Source: Campylobacter concisus
GTDB lineage: Bacteria; Campylobacterota; Campylobacteria; Campylobacterales; Campylobacteraceae
NCBI RefSeq assembly: GCF_003048675.2
Contig: NZ_CP060707.1
Location: 372,001 to 436,000 of the forward strand
Reading direction: 5' to 3'
DNA length: 64,000 nt
Made by a program: the position numbers and the translations under genes. This document shows positions 39,630 to 49,376 of this stretch, in pieces. The notes below the pieces were generated by a model that did no database searches, was not told the origin of the DNA, and saw only the letters and a program-made list of their open reading frames with translations. Each line of letters begins with the position of its first letter. Within the stretch, counting starts at the first letter, position 1.

Positions 39630-39844
39630 CTACTTCGTCTTCTTTGCGCTGTCTTTATTAGTCGTTGCGTTAGCGTCGATATAGCCTATCTGGGCAAGCA
39701 TTTCGTAGATTTGCATTATCCCATCCGCCGTACTGGTGTAAATTTTACCCAGCGTGACGATTAAATTTTGCCCTGCCGGATGTGTATGCCGTGCCGTGCG
39801 TACTCCGCGTGAAAAATGCACCAGCGCAACTCCTGCATCTGCCT
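39630..39844 (-). pseudogene. Cupin-domain protein remnant
   Basis: A short frame, 63 codons from a GTG at 39821, contains a cupin motif 1 pattern: VHFSRGVRTARHTHPAGQNLIV with His residues spaced as in cupins, then an unrelated-looking tail ending NKDSAKKTK. The frame is open a few codons upstream to a stop at 39843-39845 without a better start. A complete cupin would need about twice this length, so this is most likely a fragment left by deletion. Confidence 0.5.
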
Positions 39845-39859
39845 AGCCTGAGACGGAGC

Positions 39860-40651
39860 TTAGGCTAGGCACATCGCTTCTCGCATAGAAGCTTCTATCT
39901 TTTTCTCATCGAGGCTGCCATTATAAAATAAATTTAACGCCAAGACCGCTTGGTACAAGAGCATATCAGCTCCGTCTTTGCATGCTAAATTTTGCCTTTT
40001 AGCCTCTTTTAAAAATGGCGTTTGCTTGCCGTATATCACATCAAATGCAAATTTAGCGCTTTTTAAAATGCCATCTAAAATCTCTTTTGGTGCTGGTAAA
40101 AGGTCATCTTTTAGCCCTGCTGAGGTTGAATTTACCACTAGATCAAATTTATGCTCTTTATAATCATCCCAGCTAAAGCACTCATAGTGATCTTTAAATT
40201 TATCAAGTCTTGCCTTGCTTCTATTTAGTATGCAAACATCTATGTTTTGCGATCTAAGCGCGTAGGCTAGGGCGTTTGCAGTGCCTCCAGCTCCAAGGAT
40301 GATGGCGCTTTTTGCCTCTTTGAAATTTGCTATCGCTTTTAAAAAGCCAGGTGCGTCGGTGTTGTAGGCATAAATTTTCTCATTTTTTAGTACTAAAGTG
40401 TTTGCAGAGCCTATTTTACGTGCTGCTTCTGAGGCGTCATCGGCTAAATTTAGAGCAAATTCTTTATGCGGGAGTGTGACATTTGCGCCATCTAGTTTTA
40501 AGGATCTAAATTTATTGATTAGCTCATTGCCATCTTTTAGCAAGACCCTAGTATATAGGGCATCAAGAGCTAGATCGGCAATGGCTTTGTTGTGTAGTCT
40601 TGGAGATACCGAGTGAGCTATCGGATCTCCAAAAACTGCGAAGGTTTTCAT
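39860..40651 (-). CDS. aroE: Shikimate dehydrogenase
   Basis: A 263-residue AroE, reducing 3-dehydroshikimate in aromatic amino-acid synthesis. Motifs: FGDPIAHSVSPRLHN (substrate site), ANVTLPHKEFA with the catalytic Lys, NTDAPGF, the nucleotide loop ILGAGGTANALAYAL, and DVIYGKQTPFLKEAK. It overlaps the SPOR-domain gene by 4 nt and is the last gene of the minus-strand housekeeping run that begins at pilT. Confidence 0.96.
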   Translation of the reverse strand: MKTFAVFGDPIAHSVSPRLHNKAIADLALDALYTRVLLKDGNELINKFRSLKLDGANVTLPHKEFALNLADDASEAARKIGSANTLVLKNEKIYAYNTDAPGFLKAIANFKEAKSAIILGAGGTANALAYALRSQNIDVCILNRSKARLDKFKDHYECFSWDDYKEHKFDLVVNSTSAGLKDDLLPAPKEILDGILKSAKFAFDVIYGKQTPFLKEAKRQNLACKDGADMLLYQAVLALNLFYNGSLDEKKIEASMREAMCLA

Positions 40652-41541
40652 TTTGCTCTAAAGACAAAAGCGTCTTTATTGACATCTTTTCTTATGTCAT
40701 TTACAGCTTTTTGTAGTCCTTTTTCATCAAATGGACCAACTAAAATTTTAGTTAGCTCACCAGCTTTTATAGTCTTATAGCTATATCCTTTGGCTGCTAT
40801 TTTTTTCATATAGTCGGCATTTGGGTTAAATTTGCTAGTTGCAAATACTTGTACATAAGAGCCTTTTGCCACGCTCTCGGCTTTTGCTGGAGCTTCAGCT
40901 TTTTTTTCTACTTTTTCTGCTTTTGTAGGAGCTTCAGCCTTTTTTTCTACCTTAGTTTCAGGTTTTTTCTCAGCTTTAGTTTCAGCTTTCTTCTCTGCTT
41001 TTGCCTCAGTTTTGGCTGGCTTTGCTTCAGCTTTTTTCTCTGCTTTAGCTTCGCTTTTTGTTTCAGCTTTTTTAGCTGGAGCTTCTACTTTTGTCTCAGC
41101 TTTTTTAGGTGTTTCAGCTGGATGCTCGACAGCTTTTACTATCTCTTTTGGCTCTTCAGTTTTAGGAGCTGATTTTGCACCTTCTTTATCTTTTAGCTTT
41201 TTGATCATATCTTCAAAATCATCTTGCTGCTTGTTTTCAGGCACGATAGGCACTTGCTCGAAAAGCTGAGTATCGCCTTTTTTAACATCTGAATTTGTAT
41301 CTTGTGCAGGCACCTGTGTATCGACTGGCTGCTCTGCTGGCACTGGAGGCAGAACTAGTCTTGAGTCAGCTTCGTTTTGTGCTTGTGTTGAGTCGCCTGA
41401 GTTTATAAGCTTCATGGCTACGATGATGATTAAAAATAGTATAACAAGAGCCGCTATAAACATAAGAAGTTTCTTTAGTTTTGCGCCCTTTGCCTCATCA
41501 TCTTTTTCTAAAAGTATATCTTTTAACTCTTCGTTTTCCAT
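40648..41541 (-). CDS. SPOR-domain membrane protein with Lys/Ala/Glu repeats
   Basis: A 297-residue protein: one transmembrane helix near residues 26-46, a linker rich in Pro and Gln, a long low-complexity Lys-Ala-Glu region (about 135-220, many KAE/KKAEAK units), and a C-terminal SPOR domain (GSYVQVFATSKFNPNADY ... KILVGPFDEKGLQKA). SPOR domains bind glycan strands lacking stem peptides at the division site, so this is a DedD/FtsN-like envelope protein. The repeat length probably varies between strains. Confidence 0.85.
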   Translation of the reverse strand: MENEELKDILLEKDDEAKGAKLKKLLMFIAALVILFLIIIVAMKLINSGDSTQAQNEADSRLVLPPVPAEQPVDTQVPAQDTNSDVKKGDTQLFEQVPIVPENKQQDDFEDMIKKLKDKEGAKSAPKTEEPKEIVKAVEHPAETPKKAETKVEAPAKKAETKSEAKAEKKAEAKPAKTEAKAEKKAETKAEKKPETKVEKKAEAPTKAEKVEKKAEAPAKAESVAKGSYVQVFATSKFNPNADYMKKIAAKGYSYKTIKAGELTKILVGPFDEKGLQKAVNDIRKDVNKDAFVFRAK

Positions 41542-41550
41542 TATCTCTCC

Positions 41551-42096
41551 TTACATATATTTTGACCAACTTGCCCCACGCTCTTTTTGATAGAGGTTAT
41601 ATGGCAAAGTTAGGATGTTAAATTCTTTTGGCATGTCGATATTTGGGAACATTCTCCACTCTTTGGCTAACTTTTGTGAGAGCTTTGCGCTTAGCATATT
41701 TGCAAGCGTACAAGCCTCATTTAGTGTAGTGTGACCTTTATGCACATAAAGGTGTAAATGTCCTGGCGTCTTGGTCTCGTAGGCTGTGAAATTTATAAAG
41801 CCTTCTTCTCTTAAAAGAAGCTGCGCTCTATGCCAAAACCTATCTGGAGTTCTGCCGTTGTAGTCAAAGACTATGTTTTCGACCTTGTCACTTGCATTGA
41901 TTAGCGAGTGGGCGATTATAGCTTTGCCCTCTTCATGCTCTTTCATAACGCTATAAGTTAGTGGTTCGTTAACCTTTTCAAATTTATCAAAGAAAATTTT
42001 GCCCTTATACTCTATCTTATTGACGATCGTGTCACGTTTGATGTAGTAGTGGGTCGTTATTATCTTTATAAGAGATGTATCAATACTTTGCATCAA
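41551..42096 (-). CDS. DUF1882-type conserved protein
   Basis: A 181-residue soluble protein that I associate with the DUF1882 family of Campylobacterota, encoded just after glyA as I recall from C. jejuni. It contains HLHYLVHKGHTT-like histidine-rich sequence ([23 protein letters not shown]) and ends in WSKYM. Role unknown. It overlaps glyA by 4 nt. Confidence 0.75.
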   Translation of the reverse strand: MMQSIDTSLIKIITTHYYIKRDTIVNKIEYKGKIFFDKFEKVNEPLTYSVMKEHEEGKAIIAHSLINASDKVENIVFDYNGRTPDRFWHRAQLLLREEGFINFTAYETKTPGHLHLYVHKGHTTLNEACTLANMLSAKLSQKLAKEWRMFPNIDMPKEFNILTLPYNLYQKERGASWSKYM

Positions 42097-43337
42097 AATG
42101 TCGCTTTATCATAGATTATAAATTTATGAGCAAGATCGACTAGTTCGGCTTTTATCTTCTCTTGTAAAGATGCGTTGTTGATGTCGCTTAACACGTCAGC
42201 TATCTTGTTTGCTATTAGCTCAAATTCAGCCTCTTTCATGCCACGAGCTGTTAGAGCTGGGCTACCTACACGTATGCCGCTTGTGATAAACGGACTTCTT
42301 GACTCGCCTGGAACTGTATTTTTATTTACAGTTATACCAGCATTTCCTAGAGCGATATCTGCGTCTTTTCCGCTAAAATCGCGGTTTAAGAAGCTCATTA
42401 GGATTAGGTGGTTATCAGTGCCGCCACTTACTAGATCAAAGCCTCTACTTATTAGCACTTCGCCAAGTTTTTTAGCGTTTGCTTTTACTTGTTTGGCGTA
42501 AATTTTCCACTCAGGGCTAAGGTTGTGCTTAAAGCCAACTGCCTTTGCAGCGATGACATGAACTAGTGGTCCGCCCTGGATGCCCGGGAAGATAGAAGAG
42601 TTTATCTTTTTAGCGTACTCTTCGTTGTTTGTCATGATGATACCGCCTCTTGGGCCTCTTAGAGTTTTATGAGTAGTTGAGCTTACGACGTCGCAGTGCG
42701 GGAAAGGATTTTGATGCTCACCAGCTACTACAAGACCAGCGATGTGAGCAACGTCTGCAAAGAGTATCGCACCAACAGCGTCAGCTATCTCTCTAAATTT
42801 CTTAAATTCGATCTCTCTTGTGTATGCGCTAGCGCCACAAACGATCATTTTTGGTTTTACTATCTTTGCGATATCCATAACTCTATCGTAGTTTATGCGA
42901 CCATCAAGCTCGACGCCGTAAAAGAAGCTCTCATACATCTTGCCAGAGCTGCTTACCTTTGCACCATGCGTTAAGTGGCCTCCGTGGCTTAGATCCATGC
43001 CTAAAATTTTATCGCCTGGATTAAGCAAAGCACCATAAACGCCTTGGTTTGCCTGAGAGCCTGAGTTTGGTTGAACGTTTGCAAATTCGCATCCAAAAAG
43101 CTCTTTGCATCTATCGATCGCGATTTGCTCGATCTCATCTACAAATTCGCAGCCACCATAATATCTCTTGCCAGGGTAGCCTTCGGCGTATTTGTTTGTT
43201 AGTATTGAACCCATCACTTCCATGACTTCTGGATATGTGAAATTTTCGCTAGCGATCATCTCAAGGTGGTCACACTGGCGTTTTAACTCTAAATTTACTA
43301 GGTCGTAAATATCTTTATCATAGCTTTGCAAACTCAT
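42093..43337 (-). CDS. glyA: Serine hydroxymethyltransferase
   Basis: A 414-residue PLP enzyme converting serine and tetrahydrofolate to glycine and methylene-THF. The PLP lysine is in [15 protein letters not shown] (about residue 225), and [15 protein letters not shown] and [10 protein letters not shown] are family signatures. It overlaps lysS and the DUF1882 gene by 4 nt each, an operon arrangement. Confidence 0.97.
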   Translation of the reverse strand: MSLQSYDKDIYDLVNLELKRQCDHLEMIASENFTYPEVMEVMGSILTNKYAEGYPGKRYYGGCEFVDEIEQIAIDRCKELFGCEFANVQPNSGSQANQGVYGALLNPGDKILGMDLSHGGHLTHGAKVSSSGKMYESFFYGVELDGRINYDRVMDIAKIVKPKMIVCGASAYTREIEFKKFREIADAVGAILFADVAHIAGLVVAGEHQNPFPHCDVVSSTTHKTLRGPRGGIIMTNNEEYAKKINSSIFPGIQGGPLVHVIAAKAVGFKHNLSPEWKIYAKQVKANAKKLGEVLISRGFDLVSGGTDNHLILMSFLNRDFSGKDADIALGNAGITVNKNTVPGESRSPFITSGIRVGSPALTARGMKEAEFELIANKIADVLSDINNASLQEKIKAELVDLAHKFIIYDKATF

Positions 43338-44845
43338 TTTTCGTTCTCCTTTGTCTCAGTTTTTAGTGGCCTCATCGCTGGGAAGAGGACAACGTCGCGT
43401 ATTGATTTTTTATCTGTTAGAAGCATCACAAGTCTATCGATACCTATGCCTTCGCCTGCAACTGGTGGCATGCCGTATCCTAGGGCTTTTACATAGTCCT
43501 CGTCCATCTCATGAGCCTCGTCATCGCCTGCGTTTTTAGCATCGATCTGCGCTTTAAAGCGGTTGTATTGATCGATCGGATCATTTAGCTCGTTAAAGCC
43601 ATTTGCCAGCTCTCTACCAGCGATAAATAGCTCAAATCTCTCTGCCACGTCAGGATTTGTGTCGCTTCTTCTTGAAAGTGGGCTTATAGAGATCGGATAG
43701 TCGATGACAAAAGTTGGGTGTATTAGCTTGCTCTCTACGTAGTTATCGAAGAGTTCAGCCTGCAAGTGGCCAAGATCAAGCTTCTCGTTTGCTTCAAAGC
43801 CATCTGCCCTTAGTTTTGTTAAAATTTTAGCCTTGTCGCTTACGACATCTTCAGCAAGTCCGCCTATCTCAACTAAGGCTTTTTTATAGCTTATGCGTTT
43901 AAATGGCTTGCTAAAATCAATCTCCATGCCATCAAAATTTATTACTTTCTCCATGCCAAGTTTTTCTAAAATGACATTAAATAGATCCTCTGTGATACCC
44001 ATTAGATCGTGGTAGTTGTGATATGCCCAGTAAAACTCGATACTTGTAAATTCAGGGTTGTGGGTTAGGTCCATGCCCTCATTTCTGAAGTTTCTATTCA
44101 TCTCATAAACAGCCTCAAAGCCACCAACTACAAGACGTTTTAGATATAGCTCGGGAGCGATTCTTAGGTATCTCTCAACTCCAAGAGCGTTGTGAAATGT
44201 CACAAATGGTTTTGCATTTGCGCCACCAGCTATTGGGTGAAGCATCGGAGTTTCAACCTCTAAAAAGCCCTTTTCTTCAAAAAATCTTCTAATCGTGCTT
44301 ATAATCACCGAGCGCTTTTTAAAATCAGCCCTAACTTCAGGGTTCATTATCATATCAAGGTATCTTTGGCGGTATCTTGTCTCAACATCAACTAGCCCGT
44401 GGTACTTCTCAGGAAGCGGACTAATTGATTTTGTAGCTAAGCTAAGCTCATTTACGTGCATTGAAAATTCGCCAGTTTTTGTTATAAAAGCGTAGCCTCT
44501 AACATAGACGATATCGCCTATTTCTACATATTTTTTAACGATTTTAAACCACTCTGGATCAAGCGTCTTGTTGCTAAAGTAAATTTGTAAATTTCCATTT
44601 TCGTCTTCGATGTTTGCAAAGACCGCTTTACCAGCGTCGCGGATCAGCTTTATCCTGCCTGCAAGGCCAACTAGCTGCCCCTCTGCTTTTTTCTCTTCTG
44701 TATCTTTTATATAGTTAAATTTAAGTCTAAATTTAGAGATATTCATATCTCTTCTAAGAAAATGTGGATACGGATTTATGCCTAAATTTCTAAGCTCATC
44801 TATGCTTTCTAATCTTTGAATTTCGTGTTGGTTGTCAAATATCAC
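43334..44845 (-). CDS. lysS: Lysyl-tRNA synthetase, class II
   Basis: A 503-residue class II LysRS. An N-terminal OB-fold anticodon domain (to about 150) is followed by motif 2 ([23 protein letters not shown]) and motif 3 ([18 protein letters not shown]). It begins 1 nt after the fur stop. Confidence 0.97.
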   Translation of the reverse strand: MIFDNQHEIQRLESIDELRNLGINPYPHFLRRDMNISKFRLKFNYIKDTEEKKAEGQLVGLAGRIKLIRDAGKAVFANIEDENGNLQIYFSNKTLDPEWFKIVKKYVEIGDIVYVRGYAFITKTGEFSMHVNELSLATKSISPLPEKYHGLVDVETRYRQRYLDMIMNPEVRADFKKRSVIISTIRRFFEEKGFLEVETPMLHPIAGGANAKPFVTFHNALGVERYLRIAPELYLKRLVVGGFEAVYEMNRNFRNEGMDLTHNPEFTSIEFYWAYHNYHDLMGITEDLFNVILEKLGMEKVINFDGMEIDFSKPFKRISYKKALVEIGGLAEDVVSDKAKILTKLRADGFEANEKLDLGHLQAELFDNYVESKLIHPTFVIDYPISISPLSRRSDTNPDVAERFELFIAGRELANGFNELNDPIDQYNRFKAQIDAKNAGDDEAHEMDEDYVKALGYGMPPVAGEGIGIDRLVMLLTDKKSIRDVVLFPAMRPLKTETKENEK

Positions 44846-44846
44846 C

Positions 44847-45314
44847 TTACTTTCCCTTTATATTATTTTTTGAACATTTTTCGCAAATTCCATAAAGCTG
44901 CATCATGTGACCAGTTAGTTTAAAGCCATGCTCTTTTGCGATGCTTATTTGCCTTTTTTCTATCATAGGATCTTCAAACTCTATGATAAGGCCGCACTTT
45001 CTGCATATCATGTGGTCATGGTGTGGCTTTGTGGCAAGCTCAAATTTCTTGCCCTGCGAACCAAAGCTGATAGATGTTACCATCTCTGATTCTTCTAGTA
45101 AATTTAGCGTCCTATAAACAGTTGCGATGCCGATATTTAGCTCAGGATAGGTCTCTTTTATGAAAAGATATAGCCTCTCTGGCGTAAAGTGTTCATCGTT
45201 GTTATAAAGCGTTTTTAGTAAAATTTCACGCTGTTTTGTATATTTTAAACCATTGTCGCGAAGAACTCTTTTAAATTTCTCAAGCAAGGCATCATATTCT
45301 AAATTTTCTATCAT
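44847..45314 (-). CDS. fur: Ferric uptake regulator
   Basis: A 155-residue Fur with the winged-helix N-terminus ([26 protein letters not shown]) and the metal-binding C-terminal domain. The regulatory His cluster is [13 protein letters not shown] and the structural zinc pairs are CRKCG and CEKCSK. It represses iron-uptake genes when iron is plentiful. It lies between cvpA and lysS, the same setting I recall in C. jejuni, and overlaps the upstream gene by 4 nt. Confidence 0.95.
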   Translation of the reverse strand: MIENLEYDALLEKFKRVLRDNGLKYTKQREILLKTLYNNDEHFTPERLYLFIKETYPELNIGIATVYRTLNLLEESEMVTSISFGSQGKKFELATKPHHDHMICRKCGLIIEFEDPMIEKRQISIAKEHGFKLTGHMMQLYGICEKCSKNNIKGK

Positions 45315-45931
45315 TTTTCTTCCCCTTTGGTGACGTTTGTGTCGGTGTTTGTGCTCGCATTTGCATCCATTGATATAAATGCATCACTCTTGTTTGTATC
45401 CTTTGGTCTTACTACCATCTCATCTAGCCCATTTTTGATGTTTTTCACATCGATATTTGTTATCCATCTACCAGTTTCAAGCAGGAGCGGATAGACCTTG
45501 CTATTTGTGAAGTATGGCTCGATCATTTTATTTAGCGAAGTGCCTGACATTACGGCGACGACTGCTGAAAATGTGAGGAAAATTTTGCCACTTCCCATGA
45601 CAAATCCACCAAGCCTATCTAAAAAGCCAAGTCCGCTTACTGAAACTATCTTTGATAAAAATTTGCCAACTAGCAGACAAACTAGCCAAAAAACTAGCCA
45701 AAGTCCGATAAATGCGACAAATTGTAAAAATGAAGGATTTTCAAATTTATAGATATTTTTGCTTATGAAACTCTCAGCTACATCTGAAAATCTACTAGCG
45801 ACAACTAGACCGCCGATAAGTCCGATAAGTCCAAAAGTCTCTTTTATAAGCCCGTTTATTATGCCTTTTACACCAAGTATCAGGACAAGGGCGATGACGA
45901 TAATGTCAAACCAAGTTACTAAATCCATCAT
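45311..45931 (-). CDS. CvpA family membrane protein
   Basis: A 206-residue protein with about four transmembrane helices ([24 protein letters not shown] at the start, [23 protein letters not shown] in the middle) and a polar Thr/Asn/Asp-rich tail. CvpA proteins were first linked to colicin V export and more recently to envelope stress tolerance. It overlaps both neighbours by 4 nt. Confidence 0.85.
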   Translation of the reverse strand: MMDLVTWFDIIVIALVLILGVKGIINGLIKETFGLIGLIGGLVVASRFSDVAESFISKNIYKFENPSFLQFVAFIGLWLVFWLVCLLVGKFLSKIVSVSGLGFLDRLGGFVMGSGKIFLTFSAVVAVMSGTSLNKMIEPYFTNSKVYPLLLETGRWITNIDVKNIKNGLDEMVVRPKDTNKSDAFISMDANASTNTDTNVTKGEEK

Positions 45932-47061
45932 ACAGTTCCTATTAAATTTTGAAGTTCTTGTTGGCTAGTTGAGTAGGCTAGCGCGTTTTCTTTTGTGATC
46001 AAGCCCTCTTTTAGCGCTTTCATCAGCGCTTGAGTCTGCGTGCTCATGCCAGTTTGTTGCTGATTTAGCTGCATTTGAGAGTAAATTTGATGCACTTTGT
46101 TTTCGCGTATCAAGTTTGAAATCGCCATGTTATTTATCAAAATTTCATGCACAGCGCACCTTCCGCCGCCTATTTTTGGTATCAGACTTTGTGAGATGAC
46201 AGCAGTTAGCGAAACGCTAAGCATGTTTCTTACTTGAAGCTGCTCGCTTCCATCGAAGCTATCAACGATCCTATTTATAGTTTGTATGGCTGAGTTTGTG
46301 TGAAGAGTGCCAAAGACTAGGTGTCCGGTCTCAGCTGCTGTAATAGCCGTAGAGATCGTCTCCCTATCTCTCATCTCGCCTACAAGTATGATATCTGGGT
46401 CTTCACGAAGTGCAAATTTTAGCGCCTTTGAGTAAGAGTGTGTGTCGGTGCCGATATTTCTATGTGAAAATAGGGCTTTTTTGTTGTTATGCACAAACTC
46501 GACTGGGTCCTCAACGGTGATGATGTGCTTTCTATAATTTAAATTTATCTCATTAAGCATCGCAGCAAGCGTCGTTGATTTACCGCTACCTGTTGGTCCA
46601 GTAACTAGGATAAGGCCTTTTTCTCGTTTGATGATATATTTAAAAATTTGTGGTGCATTTAGATCATCAAGCGAAGGGATGTCGATAGGTATGATACGAA
46701 AAGCTGCTGCTAGATCGCCATTCATCGTGTAGTAGTAGTTGCCACGAAAGCGTCCGATATTTGGAAGCTCTATGGCAAAGTCAAGCTCTTTATTGTTTTC
46801 AAGCTCACTCTTTTGGGCGTCTGTGATCAGAGCGTAGCATAAATTTTCTATATCTTTGCCACTTAGCACGCCAAATTCAAGCGGTCTTAAAGTGCCATCT
46901 ATCCTTATCTGAGGTTCAGACCTTGAGACTAGGTGGAGGTCACTGGCTTTATTAAAAACAACGGTTTTTAGAAGCGTTTGGATGTCACCAGAGAGGTTGC
47001 TCTCCGATGCTTTGGCTTGAGCGTCCGAGCTTTGCGCTCTTAGTTGTTCGATTAGATCCAT
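45928..47061 (-). CDS. PilT-family twitching motility ATPase
   Basis: A 377-residue secretion-type ATPase. Motifs: LVTGPTGSGKSTTLAAML (Walker A, about residue 150), the Asp box TVEDPVEF, Walker B DIILVGEMRDRET and the His box TGHLVFGTLHTNSA. AIRAEGxxL-type retraction sequence is not obvious in the C-terminal tail (SNLIRENKVHQIYSQMQ). Campylobacter lacks classical type IV pili in general, so the role of this PilT homolog is unclear. It starts the minus-strand run next to gatC. Confidence 0.88.
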   Translation of the reverse strand: MDLIEQLRAQSSDAQAKASESNLSGDIQTLLKTVVFNKASDLHLVSRSEPQIRIDGTLRPLEFGVLSGKDIENLCYALITDAQKSELENNKELDFAIELPNIGRFRGNYYYTMNGDLAAAFRIIPIDIPSLDDLNAPQIFKYIIKREKGLILVTGPTGSGKSTTLAAMLNEINLNYRKHIITVEDPVEFVHNNKKALFSHRNIGTDTHSYSKALKFALREDPDIILVGEMRDRETISTAITAAETGHLVFGTLHTNSAIQTINRIVDSFDGSEQLQVRNMLSVSLTAVISQSLIPKIGGGRCAVHEILINNMAISNLIRENKVHQIYSQMQLNQQQTGMSTQTQALMKALKEGLITKENALAYSTSQQELQNLIGTV

Positions 47062-47064
47062 ATT

Positions 47065-47352
47065 TTACTCTATGATCTTTGGCACGGCAAAAAAGTGTCC
47101 TTCGCGTGAAGGGGCGTGCTTTAAAATTTCATCGACAACGTTACTTAAATGTGGTTCATCTTCTCTTAATGGAGTGCCGCCTTTTATAGAGCTAACTACG
47201 GCCTCATCGCTACTTAGATCAAGCTCGTTTAAAACATCGACAAAAGATACGATTTCACTTAATTGCTTCTTGATCTCTTCTCTTTTTTCATCATTAATTT
47301 GTAATGCTGAGAGTTTTTCTAGTTTATTTAAGAGAGTGTCGTCTATTTGCAT
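47065..47352 (-). CDS. gatC: Glutamyl/aspartyl-tRNA amidotransferase subunit C
   Basis: A 95-residue GatC. The start is placed at ATG 47352 (MQIDDTLLNKLEKLSALQI), the usual family beginning. The C-terminal LREDEPHLSNVVDEILKHAPSREGHFFAVPKIIE is the family signature. It is the clamp subunit of GatCAB; gatA is at 10638-11996 in this window. Confidence 0.93.
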   Translation of the reverse strand: MQIDDTLLNKLEKLSALQINDEKREEIKKQLSEIVSFVDVLNELDLSSDEAVVSSIKGGTPLREDEPHLSNVVDEILKHAPSREGHFFAVPKIIE

Positions 47353-47431
47353 TATTAAGCAACCTTTTAATTGATTTTGAGGCATTATATCACATTCAAG
47401 CTTTAATTTTGGGCTACTTTTAATTTAATTA

Positions 47432-47440
47432 TGCTAAAAT
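47432..47440 (+). promoter_or_regulatory. Extended -10 promoter for the yfgM-like operon
   Basis: TGCTAAAAT (extended -10 with hexamer TAAAAT) lies 36 bp before the TTG start at 47477; AAGGA at 47466-47470 is the ribosome site. Confidence 0.5.
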
Positions 47441-47476
47441 CTGCGAATTAAAATTTTTTAAAAGCAAGGAAAAACG

Positions 47477-48040
47477 TTGGCTATAAAAGAAGACTTAACC
47501 GAGATAAAAAAAGAGATCGACGCCCAAGAGCAGTTTCTTGAGAGTATGATCAAGGGAGAGCGTTTTTTTAGGAAATACAAAACTTTGCTGATCGTGCTAT
47601 GCGTTGCAGCTATCGTCGCACTCATCGGATTTTACGCTAGTAAGGTTTTAAACGACAACAGGGTTGAGGAGGCAAATTTAGCCTATTCAAAGCTTATCTT
47701 AAACCCAAATGACGCAAACGCTTTAAATGTTTTAAAGGAGAAAGAGCCAAGCATGTATGCGCTTTTCTCACTTGGACAAATGCTCGATAAAAACGATACA
47801 AAAGGCATTAGCGAGCTTGTAAATTTAAAAGTAAATCCGATCGTAAAAGATATCATTCTTTCACAAACTGGCGATGCAAATACTCAAATTTTAAGCGAAT
47901 ACAACGCACTTTTAAAAGGTTTTGAGCTTTTAAAACAAAATAAAATCAAAGAGGCAAATGTGGAATTTGACAAGATCGCACTTGACTCACAACTTCAAAC
48001 TTTAGTTAAAAATTTAAAACACTATCAGGGAATAAAATAA
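47477..48040 (+). CDS. YfgM-like single-pass membrane protein
   Basis: A 187-residue protein with one transmembrane helix (about 34-52) near the N-terminus and a helical, TPR-like periplasmic part (ANLAYSKLILNPNDANALNVLKEK, MYALFSLGQML). This matches the YfgM/ancillary SecYEG translocon layout. The next gene encodes a propeller-like lipoprotein, and yfgM-bamB are neighbours in other Gram-negatives, which supports the call. The start is TTG 47477 with AAGGA upstream. Confidence 0.7.
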   Translation: MAIKEDLTEIKKEIDAQEQFLESMIKGERFFRKYKTLLIVLCVAAIVALIGFYASKVLNDNRVEEANLAYSKLILNPNDANALNVLKEKEPSMYALFSLGQMLDKNDTKGISELVNLKVNPIVKDIILSQTGDANTQILSEYNALLKGFELLKQNKIKEANVEFDKIALDSQLQTLVKNLKHYQGIK

Positions 48041-49047
48041 TGAAAAAACTTACACTATTCTTGGCTTTTGCCTTGGCTTTAGTTCTAAGCGGATGCGGCA
48101 CAAAAAGACAATATTTTGAGCCTGCGCAAACTTCTGGTGAGATATCTTTGTCAAAAGATCTTCCTTCTTACATCAAATCAGCAAATGCAAATGGCGCAAC
48201 GCTTGATAATGGCAACATCATCACGAAAAATGGGCTAAACAAAAGCATTACCTTGCCTGAAAATTTCAATTTCTTAAACGAAAACAACGGCTTTGTCATC
48301 TCAGCTAGCATAAATGGCGATCTAAACGTGACTGATCCTAGCGGCCACAGCGTTTATAGTGGTAAATTTCCAACTGCGATCGTAGCAGCCTCGCTTGATC
48401 AAAACCAACTTGCAGCTATCAGCGCATCAAACCACATCTATCTAATCGATATCAACACAGCTACGACACTAATGGAGTATAGCTCATCTGATATCGCAGC
48501 GGTTGATTCAAGAGTTGTTGCACCTTACTTTATGAGCTCACTTATCGTCTATCCAGCGCTTGATGGTAAAATTTACATCGTACAAAAAGAGACTGGTAGA
48601 ATTTTGCGCGACGTTGTCGTAAGCTCTGAAAATTTCTTTAACAACATCATATTTTTAGGCGTTGAGGGTGATAACCTAATCGCAGCAACAGCCAAAAAAC
48701 TAATCGTCATCAACCCAAGCCAGACAGTTTATTATGACGGCGAGATCAAAGATGTGCTAGTTCATAACGATGAAATTTACATCTTTAAAAAAGATGGCAC
48801 GATCATAAGAACAGACCTCATGCTAAAAGAGCAAAATAAGGTAAATTTCAAATTTGCTATCTTTTCAGCGGCTACTATCATCAACAATAAGCTCTATGTC
48901 ATCGAAAAAACAGGCTATGTTATAAAGACAAATTTAGACCTTAGCGGAGCTGAAATTTACGAGTTTAGCGACGAGATAAAAGATAAAAGCTTCATGGGTA
49001 ATGGCGCATTTTACTATGATAATGAGTATGTTAATCTAGGGCAATGA
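48040..49047 (+). CDS. Beta-propeller-like lipoprotein, possibly BamB-like
   Basis: A 335-residue lipoprotein: signal peptide with lipobox LSGC (Cys19), then repeated strand patterns such as NHIYLIDINTAT, GKIYIVQKETGRIL, KKLIVINPSQTVYY and NDEIYIFKKDGTI, each like a PQQ/WD propeller blade. BamB of the outer-membrane protein assembly machine is a propeller lipoprotein encoded after yfgM, the same order as here. Sequence alone does not settle the orthology. Confidence 0.75.
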   Translation: MKKLTLFLAFALALVLSGCGTKRQYFEPAQTSGEISLSKDLPSYIKSANANGATLDNGNIITKNGLNKSITLPENFNFLNENNGFVISASINGDLNVTDPSGHSVYSGKFPTAIVAASLDQNQLAAISASNHIYLIDINTATTLMEYSSSDIAAVDSRVVAPYFMSSLIVYPALDGKIYIVQKETGRILRDVVVSSENFFNNIIFLGVEGDNLIAATAKKLIVINPSQTVYYDGEIKDVLVHNDEIYIFKKDGTIIRTDLMLKEQNKVNFKFAIFSAATIINNKLYVIEKTGYVIKTNLDLSGAEIYEFSDEIKDKSFMGNGAFYYDNEYVNLGQ

Positions 49048-49376
49048 GCCAGAAAATTTGGGAGCTTTTTGAAGCTAAAAAGATCTTGCTAAGAGATATA
49101 AAAAGGCTTGATCTTAGTGAATTTACCAAGAAACGCTCACTTGAGGCGTTTTTTGGTGTTGATACAAAAAATTTCTACGAGATCGTTTTTTTAAGAAGTG
49201 CAAAAAGCAGGCTTTTACTTAAAGAAGCCGGCGAGATAAATGAAATTTGCACTAAATTTGAGGATAAATTTCAAACCAAGATCAAAAAACGTGTGATCTT
49301 TTACAACTCTCAAATTTGCTCAAAATCCCTAAACTACTTCAAAGAGCAAGGCTGGAGCTGTTATGATTTTGTGTGA
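49044..49376 (+). CDS. Conserved hypothetical protein upstream of coaX
   Basis: A 110-residue soluble, Lys/Phe-rich protein (KKILLRDIKRLDLSEFTKKRSLEAFF). I recognise no domain. It overlaps the lipoprotein gene by 4 nt and coaX by 14 nt, so it is part of the same transcript; I recall a similar gene at this position in C. jejuni. Confidence 0.7.
   Translation: MSQKIWELFEAKKILLRDIKRLDLSEFTKKRSLEAFFGVDTKNFYEIVFLRSAKSRLLLKEAGEINEICTKFEDKFQTKIKKRVIFYNSQICSKSLNYFKEQGWSCYDFV

Noticed and set aside
39630-39821. A real 63-residue cupin-like gene
   Set aside because: Too short for a cupin barrel, no ribosome site, and surrounded by repeat-like DNA; treated as a remnant.
40849-41269. Plus-strand frames rich in Phe, Ser and Cys that look like membrane proteins
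   Set aside because: They are the complement of the Lys/Ala/Glu repeats of the SPOR-domain gene; no ribosome site.
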